Part shown: one piece after another, positions 45,061 to 57,480 of the stretch | How the letters are laid out: each line of letters begins with the position of its first letter | Numbering within the stretch: the stretch's first letter is position 1 | Source of the DNA: Gnetum montanum | Taxonomy: Eukaryota > Streptophyta > Gnetopsida > Gnetales > Gnetaceae | Direction of reading: 5' to 3' | NCBI GenBank assembly: GCA_015680685.1 | Contig: MNCI01010504.1 | Coordinates: forward strand, 886,502-950,501 | Length of the DNA stretch: 64,000 bases | Notes under the pieces: model-generated | Seen by the model: the letters and a program-made list of their open reading frames with translations, nothing else | What the model was told of the DNA's origin: nothing | Database searches by the model: none | Position numbers and translations under genes: made by a program

Positions 45061-45273
45061 GGAGTTGAATCGTGCTAGCCTATACTTAAGATTATTAATT
45101 ACTTTGAAAGAAAAGCAAATGCCAAGATAAAAGGCTACTTAAATTTAATAAATGTTTAAAATAGAAGTAACAAAGACATACTTATTTTTAATAAATTAAA
45201 TTTAAATTTAAAATCAAAATATTATTTTAAGATAATAGATGCCGTGAAATGAACTCTTAGCCAGCCCTAGCAC

Positions 45274-45500
45274 TCACCTCGTCAAAGAGAACCAACAGTC
45301 CGGACACAATTCTCCCGGCAGGTAGCCGGCGGGAAGGGGGGGAGGGGGGCAGGGGGGTGTCATTTGTAATTCGTAATTCGCGAATGACGGCGAGATAACT
45401 GCCCGGGCCCGGAAGGCCGGCCGCGATGGGGAAGCCCGTGGCAGGGCAGGCCTTGGGAATTTCCGGGCGCTTTCCTTGGGAATAGATAATAAGAAGTTAT
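45274..45500 (-). other. GC-rich island, possible host exon fragment
   Basis: A sharp GC-rich block (45290-45480) lies within AT-rich DNA and contains CCGGCCGCG, CGGGCCCGGG and a G-run. On the minus strand it ends TTTGACGAG|GTGAGTGC, an excellent splice donor. The open frame ends PGELCPDCWFSLTR at that donor. It resembles a CpG-rich first exon, but no protein family is recognised. It could also be the terminus of an unrecognised element. Confidence 0.35.
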
Positions 45501-45989
45501 ATCTATTCACCATTACACTAAAGAATTACCACTGCATTGGGCTTGTTACCACGAAGGAGATATATATGCACGATAATGAAGTTGTAATCCTACCATAATA
45601 AAAGTAGACCTTCTCCTTATTTTTTTAAAAAATTATCTTTTCAATTCGATATTTTAATATTTCTAAGAACAATTTACGAGATACCATTGTGGTGGGGAAT
45701 GCCCCTGGTTGTGGAACACAATTTGCAGATTAGAAAATCTAGAAATAAACCCATCCCAGTACTGCTCCTGAATGAACATGGTTAAGTACGCAATTTGTAT
45801 CTCAGTGACTGCCAACATGTCAATTTGACTGATTTGTTAAAATTCACCACATTTTCATATTTAAATTTCATATCCTACTCACCACATTTTCATATTTAAA
45901 TTTCATATCCTACCCTGCCAAATTTCAATTTTCAATTTTCTCGTCATTCGATAGATTTTTGAGCTTTCTGTCAGAGTTTCCAAATTTCT

Positions 45990-46300
45990 CGTCCATTGAT
46001 GGACTTTTGAAAAATTTTCATTAAATTTTTGATGATTTTCTGGGGAGGATTTCGATGGCAGCGGCAACGACAATATGGACGCGCAGCAACAGTCATCTGC
46101 GGCAGCGACGACGATCAGAGAATTTATGCATTCCAAATGTTGTGATTCTGGTGCATTTTTCTTGTTCTCTGCTTTTGCTAGCTTCGCTGTTCAGGCACCT
46201 GAGGAATATCTTTCTTGATTACATATTGACATGCATGTGCAGTTATGCATTTCAACCACATGCATTTATAATTTCTGTCTTTGCAGGCATTGGATGAACT
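45990..46300 (+). other. Possible host gene fragment (exon plus splice acceptor)
   Basis: A frame around 46040-46217 has balanced codon use unlike its surroundings: it reads GEDFDGSGNDNMDAQQQSS and then AAATTIREFMHSKCC, ending in a stop after APEEYLS. At about 46270-46287 TTTCTGTCTTTGCAG|GCATTGG is a strong 3' splice site on the same strand. No family was recognised. It may be a truncated exon 1 and intron of a host gene, or a captured fragment. Confidence 0.35.
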
Positions 46301-46479
46301 TTTTATAAAGAGATATATTTTCTTGCTTGTTGAGTTCTTCTTCTTATTTTGCAACCTCATCAATAAATATTTGAATTTAATGAGCTCTCATTGTAATAAC
46401 CTTCCTTAAATTGGTTTTGTTTTTAAGTCCATCTATGATATATATTGATTCTACATTTTAAAGAAATCCATAGTTTGGG

Positions 46480-48640
46480 CAAGAGAGAATAATACCTACC
46501 CAAGGTTACATCAAGGGATTCATGATTGCTTTGTCACCTCTCTTGAATCTATTTTCTTAAATTGGACACATGAGAATGTGTCTAACAATAAGTTTTCTTT
46601 TCTTAAAAACTTGAAAAATAATAATTTTAATTTTCTTTCTTTTATAGAAAACCTTTTTAATCTTGATGAACTAAAAAATCATGATTTTAATAAAATTTTT
46701 AAGTTGACTCTAGATAATATAGATGATACTACTAACAACATTAAAGTAGAAAAAAGTATTTGTAATTTATCTTATATTATTATTATTATTACTACTTTAA
46801 ATATTTTAAGTAAAGGTTTAATATTTGCTATTACTCATTGGAGAATTGCTTTTGAAGACATTATTAATGTTATAGAAAAATTAGCTAAAATTTTTAATGA
46901 TAAAATTGCAAAAAAAATATTATAAAACATTATGTGGAACTTTTGAAAAAATGTAGAATTTCTAAACATAATATACCTAAAATTGAATTTTCTTCTACTT
47001 TAAAACTTAAAAATAATAAAACTATTATTATTACTAGAGAAGATAAAGGTAATGCTATAGTTATTATGAATAAAATTGATTATCATAAAAAAATGCTAGA
47101 ATATTTATCATGTGGTAATTATAAAAAGTTATGCAAAGATAATATTCTTAAATATATTTAAAAATTTAAATATGTTACATTAAATTCAAATCTAGATGAT
47201 AAAATTAAGAAGTTGTTAGTACTTTTTGATTGTTCTATTCTTTGAATTTATGGTTTACCGAAGATTCATAAGAAAAGTACTCTTGTTTGTCCTCTTATTA
47301 CTACTATTTACTTTCCTACTTATTTACTTAATACTTAGCTTCTTTCATTGATGAGCCTACTTTTTATTGAAAACTCTAAGCATTTTACTAATTTTATAAA
47401 GAATTATGATATTAATGAAAATGATATTTTAGTTAGTATTAATGTTGTTTCTTTATATAGCATGATTTCTTTAAATAAAGCAATGGATATGTTTTATAAT
47501 TTTATTTTAAATAGTAATGTATGCTTCTCCTATTAAGCTTTATTTAGAAACTACCTATTTTAGCTATAATAATGAATTTTATAAATAGACAAAAGGTGTT
47601 ACTATGGATTCATCTTGGTCTCCTTTGATTAGTAATTTATACATGAAAATTTTTTGAATAACTTGCCATTAATTCTTTTCCTCTAAATACTAAACATTTG
47701 GTAAGATATCTAGATGATAGTAATGTTTGTTAAACTCGTGATTTATAAAATCTCAAAGCTTTTTATAAACATCTTAATCTTTTAGGATTCAATTTACTAT
47801 GGAACCAAAAAAGAAGAATTCATTGTCTTTCTTAGTTATTATCATAGTAAGAAAGAAAGGCTCAAATAATAAATTTAGAATATCATGTGAAGTCTTTAGA
47901 AAAGAGACACATGTTGATTTATATATAGAAGGTTTTTCTAGTCACCCCTTGAGTTAACAATTTTCTAACCTTTGCTTCTTAGTGATCAAAGCTCTTAATA
48001 TTTGTAATACAACTTCTTTTCATAAAGAAACTAATCATTTAAATACTACTTTTAAACTCAACAACTCTAAGAAAAAGACTATTACTAAAGAATGGATAAA
48101 CCTGATTATTTATTATCTAAATAAAATAAAATTTCCTTCTAATATATATGTGGACTTAGAAAATTTTGATAATAATAATTCTCTTTCAAATAAAAAGCTT
48201 AGTAGCATTCTTTGCATCAAAGGTAATTCTAAGAAAATAGCTAGAATATAAAAATATAAAGTTATAATACCATTTAAACACTATAACAAAATCTCTAATG
48301 TTTTTTATAGTCATAAAGTTAAAAAGAATATTCTAAATAATAGTAATCTATTACAATTATGGTAAATGTTATATTGGTGAAACTAGTAGAACTTTCTCTA
48401 TTAAATTAAAAGAATACTTGAAAGACATACAATATAATACATCTTGAATGTCACCTCTTGTAGAATACATACAAAATAATAACTCATCTAGAAATCATAC
48501 GTAATGAACTTATTTGTGTAATGGATAACACTATAGATAGAAAACATAGATAAGCCTTTGGAATTAGAACTCATTCTAATAATGTTAATTGAGATGAAGA
48601 CTATTTTACCCACTTAATTTGGTGACCTATTTTAACAAAA
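46480..48640 (+). pseudogene. Penelope-like element (RT plus GIY-YIG nuclease), degraded, Dryad-like
   Basis: Recognisable RT blocks lie in the right order: ILSKGLIFAI near 46800; REDKGNAIVIMNKIDYHKKM (47037-47096); YGLPKIHK (about 47250-47273); NDILVSINVVSLYSMI; KGVTMDSSWSPLISNLYM (about 47590-47645); and the RT box RYLDDSNV (about 47703-47726). The downstream CEVFRKETHVDLYIEGFSSHP is typical of Penelope proteins. A GIY-YIG remnant, GKCYIGETSRTFSIKLKEY, is at about 48358-48416. The element is very AT-rich and has many stops and frameshifts. Penelope-like elements with GIY-YIG in plants are known mainly from conifers (Dryad). No Penelope-type terminal repeats were recognised. Confidence 0.85.
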
Positions 48641-48649
48641 ATTAAGCAA

Positions 48650-48989
48650 TCTAAAACTTGCTTGGAAATCTTACTTAATTTAATGTTTTTTATTTCAAAA
48701 TTCTTTTATTTATCTTTTCTAAAGATTTTGTAGTATGTTCTATGCTTATTTATAAAATATTTTTTTCTATCTTAGATGTTATTGAGTTTAATTATGATTG
48801 TTATATCATTATACATTTAGTTTCTTGTTCTCTTTTAGCCTTTTATATTTTTACCTAATCATTTTGAATTACTTTTATTTATTTTCGATGAATGGTGGAG
48901 CAGTCCAACACCCAACCATATGAGTTACAAGTGTTCACATGCAACCTAGTCAAATTTTGTGGACAAGGAAATATAATTATGTTGGTAGT
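48650..48989. other. AT-rich DNA after the Penelope-like element
   Basis: No coding or structural signal was recognised. The 3' end of the element is not defined. Confidence 0.4.
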
Positions 48990-49870
48990 TGATTTAAGTT
49001 CGCGATTGTTGTCTTCCTACATGAGTTAGTAAAATTGGTGTATATGGTTTAATTCACAATGAGGTGCATGATACTGATGTTGTATGGGCCATATTACTCC
49101 TAGTAAACATAATGTAATTGGAGTGGTTCCTAAATCTAAGTGATAGTAAACAAATCTAATCTAGCCTATACAATGGACATCTATTCCTAATTTTCTGAAC
49201 ACATCTTGGACTCATGCAATTGTTACCAGGATTACCATGTATTACACTAGTTGGTGAACTAAGTGATTATACTACTAGGTTACCAAACAATTACACATAA
49301 TTCTTGGAATTAGTTGTATCCATTACGTTTAATAATTATAATAAAAATGTTCATAGAAAGTAATCAATAACTAGAGAAAATAGTAAACATTAAGCTAAGT
49401 CAAAGCAGGAAAAATATTCTAAATGTAAATAGTAAAAACTAAGTGATGCTACTATGATGTAGAGTAATCTTGATCTTTATTTCCATGCATGAAATGTGTC
49501 AAAGTACATTCCACTTTAATAAAGATTTCATTCAATTACTAAGCATCACACTACAGGCATACACTCCTAAGTGCTAAGTGCTAAAATCAAGAAAACAAAC
49601 TGATGGAATTTTGTTAAGTGTGAAATGAAACTATATGTGGACAGTGCACCTAAGTGTTATATTTATAGGCTTACACACATTGGCAATATCGAATATGTGA
49701 CATTGTATTTTGTGCCTCAATATTGGGTATTTGATATCATCGCAACTCCAATATCGGTTTTTTAGGTACTAGTGTTAATTTTCCTCAAATGGACTATCCT
49801 TCTATATGAACTAAACTAACAATAACCCATGTATCTCCTACTTTCCTAACCCTACTATTCATACTACTTT
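48990..49870. repeat. LTR-like copy of family Q (copy 2)
   Basis: It aligns in patches with 51620-52330: AAATCTAATCTAGCCTATAC at about 49153 against AAATCCTAATCTAGCCTAAG at about 51812; then a shared TTxTxCATTCATGAAG-like stretch; a TATA-like CCTATAAATATAAC (minus strand, about 49660-49672); and a TTGATATxxTC stretch. With copy 3 it brackets the gag-like ORF below. Confidence 0.5.
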
Positions 49871-50279
49871 TGTCATGTAACTAGCTATTCTTATTTGAAC
49901 CATTGTATCTCTTTAAAAGAAATTGTATTTCTTTTCTTCTTTCCTATTTTTCTTTTCTTGTAACTAATTATTTTTATTATAGTTGTTATATATTTAAAAT
50001 TTTTTCTTTTTTTCCCTTTATTTCTAAAATTAGGCATTATCTACTACATATCAAGTCGCCATTAACTATAATGCTATTTATTCTCTTTCTAAATTTTGAG
50101 AAATCAATTGAAATTGATGATAAATCTAGTATGATTCGATACATATTGTAAATAAAAGGTATGAAATTTATGAATGATACAACATCTGATATTTATCATT
50201 AAATAGATCTAACATTGTAATACACCTTCTAATAGATTTTTTTTCCAAGAACTGATATCAACCTTTAACCTCTTTGATG

Positions 50280-51400
50280 AGTATCCTAAGAAATAACTTA
50301 ATATTTTGCTATTTATTCTTAATACTCTACAAGATGTAAGAATTGTAAAATACTTTCAAATGATGTTAAGGATTTATGTTATAGCCTCCCTTGAATTTAG
50401 TAATGTTATTTATAGAAAGAGAATTGATGTAACTATCCCTATGATGCTTGGTTGGAATATAAAAAATCTTCATTATATTAATCATGCTCCTTATTGCTAG
50501 AAGAGGTTTGTCATAATCATCACACTTATCATGGTCCCTATCATGATTATGAGCCCTTTTATGTTGTCTACTACGCCTTATTTCATTCATGTGTTCTCTA
50601 TCTTGTTTTCTATATCTATCTTATCTATCACTCCTACCTTCATTCCTAGTATGATCTCTTCTATTACCTTCATTGGATTGTCTATCATTATTCCTTCTTC
50701 CTTGGTAATGCTCTCTCATTAAAGTTTTGTAATGAAAATTATAAGGATTTTGGAAAATTAGGAGTGCCATACCAACTTGCTTTCCTACCATGACCCCTTT
50801 AGTTATCTCTAGGTGGCCTATGAGAAGAATTAGCTCTAGAGGTTCTTCTTGTGTTGGATTCTATTATCTCTTATTCTTGGTTACTTACAAACATTGCATG
50901 TAGCCTTGAGTTTATCATGTCTTATATAATGAAGTTAGAAGGATTTTGATAGTTGGACTAATCTAAGTGATCGATTATGTTATCCTTTTCTAATTGCAGT
51001 GTCAATGAGATGGTGTTCCCTTTTCCCATTGTTGCTTCATGGTATGTCTTCATGAAATGATCTTTGCAAAGTTGAACATTATTGATTGATAGGGCCTATA
51101 CATTTCATCAGCCACCTTATAGTTAATAATGGATGCTTCTATCCTAGTTCTGATCAATGTTGCCATGAACATTAATGAAACTCAATGTTGCCATGAACAT
51201 TAATGAAGCTCAATGATTAGGTAGCAACATAATGTTGCCTTCTAAGTCCCTTCACATTAATTATTTTTCCTAGTAAAGGATAAAGGTTATGTTTGAATAG
51301 GAAGGATGTGAATTCTTGTAGATGATCCTAACTTTATAGTATACATAGTCATCATTTCTTATTATCCTATCATTCCTTCTCATAGAATTGTTAGTAGGTG
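50280..51400 (-). pseudogene. Gag-like remnant with Arg/His/Asp-rich tail
   Basis: On the minus strand a block at about 51190-51060 reads ASIINYKVADEMYRPYQSIM, followed by decayed linker. A basic, low-complexity tail follows at about 50700-50480 (RDHTRNEGRSDR, RRSRQHKRAHNHDRDHD), like the nucleic-acid-binding end of a Gag. It lies between two copies of LTR family Q and has their predicted orientation. The family is not identified. Confidence 0.4.
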
Positions 51401-51439
51401 GAAACCATCTCTACAAGAAGAGTATATTTTGAATTACTG

Positions 51440-52330
51440 TGTGTATCGTAATTAAATAGTAATAATATTTTCTAACAAGTAAATTATTAAATCCTAAGAA
51501 TAATCATAAATGATTTAACTAATCTATATCACTAACACTAGTTTTGGGCAGTGATGCTAATGATGAGCATTGAGTAGTATCTCTATCTAAAAATATAAAT
51601 TTCAAGTGTTTCCATATGACTTAATTATAATATGTGGACTCAACTAGTGGAGTACCTATATCATTGATTGTGATCATAGATCACTACCTTCCTAGTTATA
51701 CTCATGTGGTTCTTAATATGTATGGTTAAGCATAATTAAAATGTAGTGTCTGAATTTTAATGTCATCATATTAAAATATTAAAACTACTAATTAATCTAA
51801 TAACAAGAAAATAAATCCTAATCTAGCCTAAGCAATGAGTATTCATTCCCAACTTGCCATGTACATCAGGAACTTAGACAAACATTATTAGATTAACAAT
51901 TGTTCCACTACCAGTTTTACCAAACATTAATATATTTATGTTCAAAATTTCTTGTACTCATTTTATATAACTAATATGTAATAAATAATAAATTATTAAC
52001 TAATTATGTAGATGGTAAAAGAACAATACAAATAAATTACACTTAAGAAAATATTAAGCGATGTCAAACTACTTCAATGAAGTTAAATCAATCTCAATCT
52101 TATTGTCATTCATGAAGATTTGTCTAGATACATTATCACTCAAATAAGATTTTGTTAATTAATTTACATTCACTTTACATATACTCATTTATTACTTTAA
52201 CTCTATGATAGAAAACTACAAGAGCTTTCCTATACTAACTAATCAAACGATACTATAAATGTAGTTAGTGGCACATTTATATAGACAATTATTAATAATG
52301 AGTTAATGCTAATGCATTGATATTGTCAAA
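51440..52330. repeat. LTR-like copy of family Q (copy 3)
   Basis: It starts TGTGTGTATCGTAATTAA. A TATA-like TCTATATAAATG lies on the minus strand at about 52271-52284. It pairs with copy 2 (48990-49870) and with fragment 44525-45060. It abuts integrase-like sequence on the right. Ends are approximate. Confidence 0.5.
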
Positions 52331-53490
52331 CCTACATCAATGTTGATGTAGTTAAATTTATGATTTTTGATCAAAAATGAGTGAGATAAGATCCATAAAA
52401 TTAAATTTTGACAATTCAAATGAATCTAGTGATTAGATTCAATATGATAGTCCTTTGAATCTAGCAATGATCATATCATTGTATTAATAGTGCTTATGGA
52501 TTTTGCAATCTAACGAAAGTCCTTGAAGAGTATGGACTAGAAATAATCAACTATAAGACTTTTATGGTTTTTCTTCTTCCTACATAGTGATTCCCATAAG
52601 ATTCATTATGAAAGTCTTGAAGAATACTCAATTAGTTCTCCTTTTTCATGCATCATTACATCAAACCATCTACATAAATTTTATAGAGGTTTTCCTATAT
52701 TTACATATATCATGTCATCTATTAGAGAAATTGTTGTATCATGCATTTATCTCATTTAGAAGGAACTTTTTATTTCTTATGATAGGTGAGGTAATCAACA
52801 AAACATGAAGTGGTTGGTGATAAAGAAATTATACTATTCTTTGTAAATCAAGTTTCATCAGGAAACTAATTATCCATCATTGTTATTCAATTTTCTTTCA
52901 ATTTTTGTTATTTTGAATTCTTATAAGATTATAAACCACTGAATGACATGAGGACTTATCACTAGTTCATCCATTAGAAACTTAATTGCACTATTATTTG
53001 TCTATAAAAACACTAGATATTCAAAAACATAGTATCTAAACATTTCAAGTGCATAAACCACTATTATCAACTTCTTTTCAAATGTGGTGTAATTGAGTTA
53101 TGTACCTATAATGCTTCTATAGGTATAGTGAGTGTAGTATGGATATTTATAATCATCCATCTATATTAGCACAATTTATAATGCATAATTAAATATATTA
53201 GTAATGATTTTAAATGACCTAGATCAATTAGGTAATTAGAGAATTGGAGTATCCATAAACCTTATCATCAACATCTCAATTGCATTCTCACATTCATTAG
53301 CCTGGACAAATGGTACATTATTCTTAGTGAGTTGTATTATTAACCATGTAATCTTAAAAACATGATTAATGAAGTGCCTATAGAATTTTTAACTTTTTAT
53401 AATCAATTTCTTCTCCTTTAATATGTCTTTTAGAGTAGGTTCACTCTACAAATAAATCACCTTCAAGAACTAAATCTAGATATTATGCTA
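52330..53490 (-). pseudogene. RT end-RNase H-integrase remnant of a second Ty3/gypsy element
   Basis: On the minus strand, in order: FYRHFINHVFKITWLI and NNVPFVQANECENAIEM (end of RT, about 53400-53280); LNYTTFEKKLIIVVYALEMF (RNase H, about 53098-53040); NNSAIKFLMDELVISPHVIQ (about 53000-52945); a linker; and FHNESYGNHYVGRRKTIKVL, the integrase zinc-binding start (about 52620-52560). It fades at FNFMDLISLIF near 52390. The arrangement matches standard plant gypsy pol. It has a single RNase H and is unlike the Tat family here. It is highly AT-enriched, with many stops. Confidence 0.75.
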
Positions 53491-54059
53491 GAAAAACAAT
53501 TAGTAGAAAATAAGAAAACTAGTTGTCTTTAATTAATTTATTAGAAGATTACAATTGGTTTATCAAACCCCACAAAAATCGACAAACCTATCATCTTCAA
53601 ATGATATTGTAGAGCATGAAGATCTACAACTATATAATGGCTATTTTCAATGCAAGAAACAACCAATAGATAATCTCTTCCACAACCTAAGACTAAGACC
53701 TTAAGTCACAAGTAAGACATAAGAGAACAGAACATAGAGATCAACACATCACACGTTGATATTACTAATTATACTCACTTGATGTGCTCATCCACTCTCC
53801 CTTACTCAAATTTCCACTCTCAAGCTCTTTCTGTTACTCATTATCTAATAATGGTAAAAATACAATAATATTTATCATAAATAGGAAGGCAAGAAACCTA
53901 GAAACCTTTGATCAACTCAACCTAAGGCTCCGTAGATGTTTTCCAAGTTTTCTCACCTTCTCCCTAGCTATTTCTTTCCTTTTTCATTACATTTTGGCTA
54001 TTTCCTAACTTGAGATAGGTGTTTTGAAAAATTTTGTCATTCATATAGGTCATCTCTAA
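53491..54059. other. AT-rich DNA without recognised features
   Basis: It may contain decayed upstream RT of the remnant on its left, but nothing can be supported beyond about 53490. Confidence 0.4.
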
Positions 54060-55420
54060 CTTAGAAAGATGTGTCTATGTCAACCCAACTTTCAAGTAAC
54101 ATGTCTACTATTTTTACTAGACATCTCCTCTAGTTGCCAAGACATCTCCAAAACTAGAAAAATGTATTGCTTGAGACATCCCATTTTTAGTGGAGATGTC
54201 TTGTCTGATACATCTCATGTTCTAGGAAGATCTCTTCTTCTTAGTCCTTATCCAATATGTTAGCCCAAATAAAAAGATGTCTACTCTAAACTTGAAATGT
54301 CTCTTGTCACTTCCAAGCCTTATCCAAGGTGTCTTCTAGTCCTTCAAGATGTCTTTCCAGTATCCAAAACTTGAAAAACACACACATAGGAGAAAATAAG
54401 AAAACTGGAAGAGGTTTCCCTACACTAACTCCCCCATCTCTCAAAAATTAAACTTATGTAAACAAGGGAGTAGGGGTAGAAGTGAGCCCCAACTCATATG
54501 TGGATCATAGAACTTAAAATGAGGTGGGGATGGGGATGAATAAGTTTCCAAAAATTAAACCTTCATAAAACAAAGCACACACATGAATTTACATGGTTGC
54601 CCAACTTGGATACTCCACACTCAAGGATAGATCATAAGCATACCTTTGGACTTTGTTGCTCTCAAAATGTGATTGAAGGATCGACACCCTATATAGTCTT
54701 CAAGCCCTGCTCCAAACTATTGTACCATAGCACTAATCACTCAACCTTGTAAGGTCCCATTAGGCTTGGAAATGTGGTTTCAAGGCTTCCACAACCTTTG
54801 AAATCTTAAGCTCCATACCAGAATATTGTACCGCAGCACCAACAACTCAATATCACAAGATCTTAACAAGCTCAATCACATCAACCCCATAGGGCAACAA
54901 GAATAAGAATTACAAGGGAGAATTGCAACTTAGTTTGTTGATCTTTGTATAATTAGGTATAGCACATTTTACAAAGCCAAAATGATAAAACAATGAGAAG
55001 AAAAAAAATTCAATGATTACAAATGATTGTAAAATGAATGCAAGACTTGCACAATAAGTCTTCTTATAGCTTTCATGTTTCTTAATCCATCTTGAAACTC
55101 ATAAAATGGCTAACTAACAATAAATAATAGTTAGAGGATATTTCTTTCTCATTCCTAATAAGTCTCTCTAAATTTTCCTTCAATACTAGAAAGACATATT
55201 TGTTTCTTGAAAGATGTCTTTCTAAACTCTTTGTTTTGGAAGATGTCTTTGTCTTCTGGAAGGCATCTTTCTGAACTCAGTACTTTGTAAAGATGTCTTT
55301 GCCTTGTGAAAGAAATCTTTTTCTAAGAAAGGAATCTTGCTATTTTTGAAAATGGCTCTATCTTAGTTCACTCCAATTCTACCAAGACATCTACTATCTC
55401 CCAGAGATGTCTCTCTTCAT
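54060..55420. repeat. AGATGTCT/AGACATCT word arrays
   Basis: Two clusters (54060-54360 and 55180-55420) hold about 20 copies of AGATGTCT, AGACATCT and variants in both orientations. Between them is AT-rich DNA with a repeated CCAxACTATTGTACCATAGCAC-like segment (about 54713 and 54820). It is probably part of an LTR or UTR of a copia element. The starts TGTGGATCATAGAAC (54499) and TGTGGATTGTAGAAC (58902) are alike. Confidence 0.6.
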
Positions 55421-57480
55421 CTTCCTTTATCTTTTGAATGCATCATTCCTTGTCCATAATCTTAACCTTCCATATGCTTTGATAATGATAAATTTGCATG
55501 TACAACACCTGGTCTTTGTCCATGTTCTTCAGATGTTTGTTTGAATACCATGTGGATGACCTCCTCCTTGAGCTCTAAATAGTTCGTTCCTTATTCTCTT
55601 TATCTCATCTTGGTTTTTATGTATGTAGTCCTACAAACACCATAACCATACAACCGTGCAAAAAACATTGGACTACATTTTACCTAATGTTTTGAGACAT
55701 TAAAAAACACACAAAAAGGCTTGGAATCTCCCCTTTCTGGTGATGTTCAAAACTTAAGAAAATGGATTAGTAATCATACAAATATAATCATACTACTCTC
55801 CCCATTTTTCAATAGCAACAAAAAGGATGAAGAACACAAACAAAAGTAAAATAGATTAATAATTTTTAGATAATATTTATAATCAAACATCAAGACATAC
55901 TCCCAAAAATATATAGTGAAGCAAAGGAATCAATTGTTTAGCACCAAGTTTGATGAAGAGGTTTTTCTAACTTATTAAGAATGGATCCAAGCCTCCCAAG
56001 GGATATTCAAACTTTAAGCATGAAGTGAATTATAACCTTTGAGGATCAAGTAACCTATCTCTAAACAAAGAATTCATTAGTAGTACATGGTGTTTTTCAT
56101 GCTAAAATATTCTCCAATAAAACATCAACAAAAATTGACATATTTTTATGATAATAAGAATATAACAATACATCTTCATAATTTCAAACTAGCCATGCCA
56201 AGTACTAAATCACAAGGCAAACTATCCAATGGATGAGTCAATTAAAGCTATAGATACTTTGCCAAAGAAGAAATGATCATAGTCATATTCTTAACATCAA
56301 CTCAAAGAAATAGGTACTTCTTGCTTTAGATTATAATTAAATATCAAATACGTGAGCTGTTAGTTGAAAAACAAGGAGGACCAACAACACAAATTCATGC
56401 AAAAGACTTGAGATAGACTGTAATAGAAATAATGGCATCATGAATATCTAGATTCAATTAAAAGAAATCATCAATAGAATATAAAAGCCATGAGAGAAAC
56501 AAGCATATATTACTTTAGACAAGGCAATACATCAAACACAACTATTTACCAAAAACCACTTTGTCACCCCATCCAAGTGTAAAATACCTCTTGAATACCT
56601 TTCCTTACTCAAGACTCTAAGAACTCCCCCTACATTGGTTTCCTTCAAGATGATTGAGGAGTAGGCTCATCCTACACGTGTTGCTTATCTTAAACATGTA
56701 TGCAAATATCACAAAATCACTACAACGTTAGGTCAACGTTAAGCTCATTTTTGGGACATCTAGGTTTTCAACCAGTATTATTAATAGAATTTTCATAGGT
56801 TTATCTTATGTAGAAATGGAAAAAGAATTCCAAATACTTTGAGCATAGAATCATCACAAGAATGTTAGATTAAGGAAGATTGAATTGTAAGAGAAGAAAT
56901 TAAACTAGAATTTTTATAAGATAAAGATCCAAGGAAAATTATTACAAGTGCTATTATAAATATTCAAAAAATCAATTATATCAATATTAGGAACATAAGA
57001 GATGCTCTAGATACTCATTCCACCATGTTTGTTCTAGAAAAGCCATAGATAATTTTGGACATTCTCATATACTCTCTGATTAACTAGTAAGCAAAGAGAT
57101 AGAAACTTACCTTAACTTACCTTAACTTACCTTGCTTGCTAATAAAATTAGAAGATTAATGGAGTTTGAGGTGAGGTCCCCTATGATGAAATATCTCTTC
57201 ATCCTTAGATTTTCTTTCATTATATCGTGTATGTGACATCTCTATTTTTTTATGTTCCTTGTGATAGAACTTTGGATCACTTTTTGCATTATTTTCAAGG
57301 CTCCACTTCCCTTCATTCTTACTCATTGATTCCTACACAAATTCCTTACCAAAGCCCTTTTGACAAGACCAAGCATTAATCTTATTTTGATTATCATAGT
57401 TAAGAGTTTGCATAACACCCCAATTTTTGCATATAAATGTAGTCTCATCCTTATGATCAAAATTATCAAACCTTACTATG
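55421..57480. other. Long AT-rich stretch without recognised genes
   Basis: No family-level protein similarity was seen. It lies downstream of the copia gag on the minus strand, where pol would be expected, but no protease, integrase or RT motif is visible. A TTACCTTAAC triplet repeat is at 57110-57135. It may be a non-coding internal region of a non-autonomous element. Confidence 0.45.

Noticed and set aside
48640-48990. Hammerhead ribozyme at the end of the Penelope-like element
   Set aside because: I looked for CTGATGA with a paired GAAA core and found no convincing arrangement.
54499-55180. 3' LTR partner of the copia LTR at 58902
   Set aside because: Only the first 15-20 bases match; the rest does not align by eye, so pairing is not supported.
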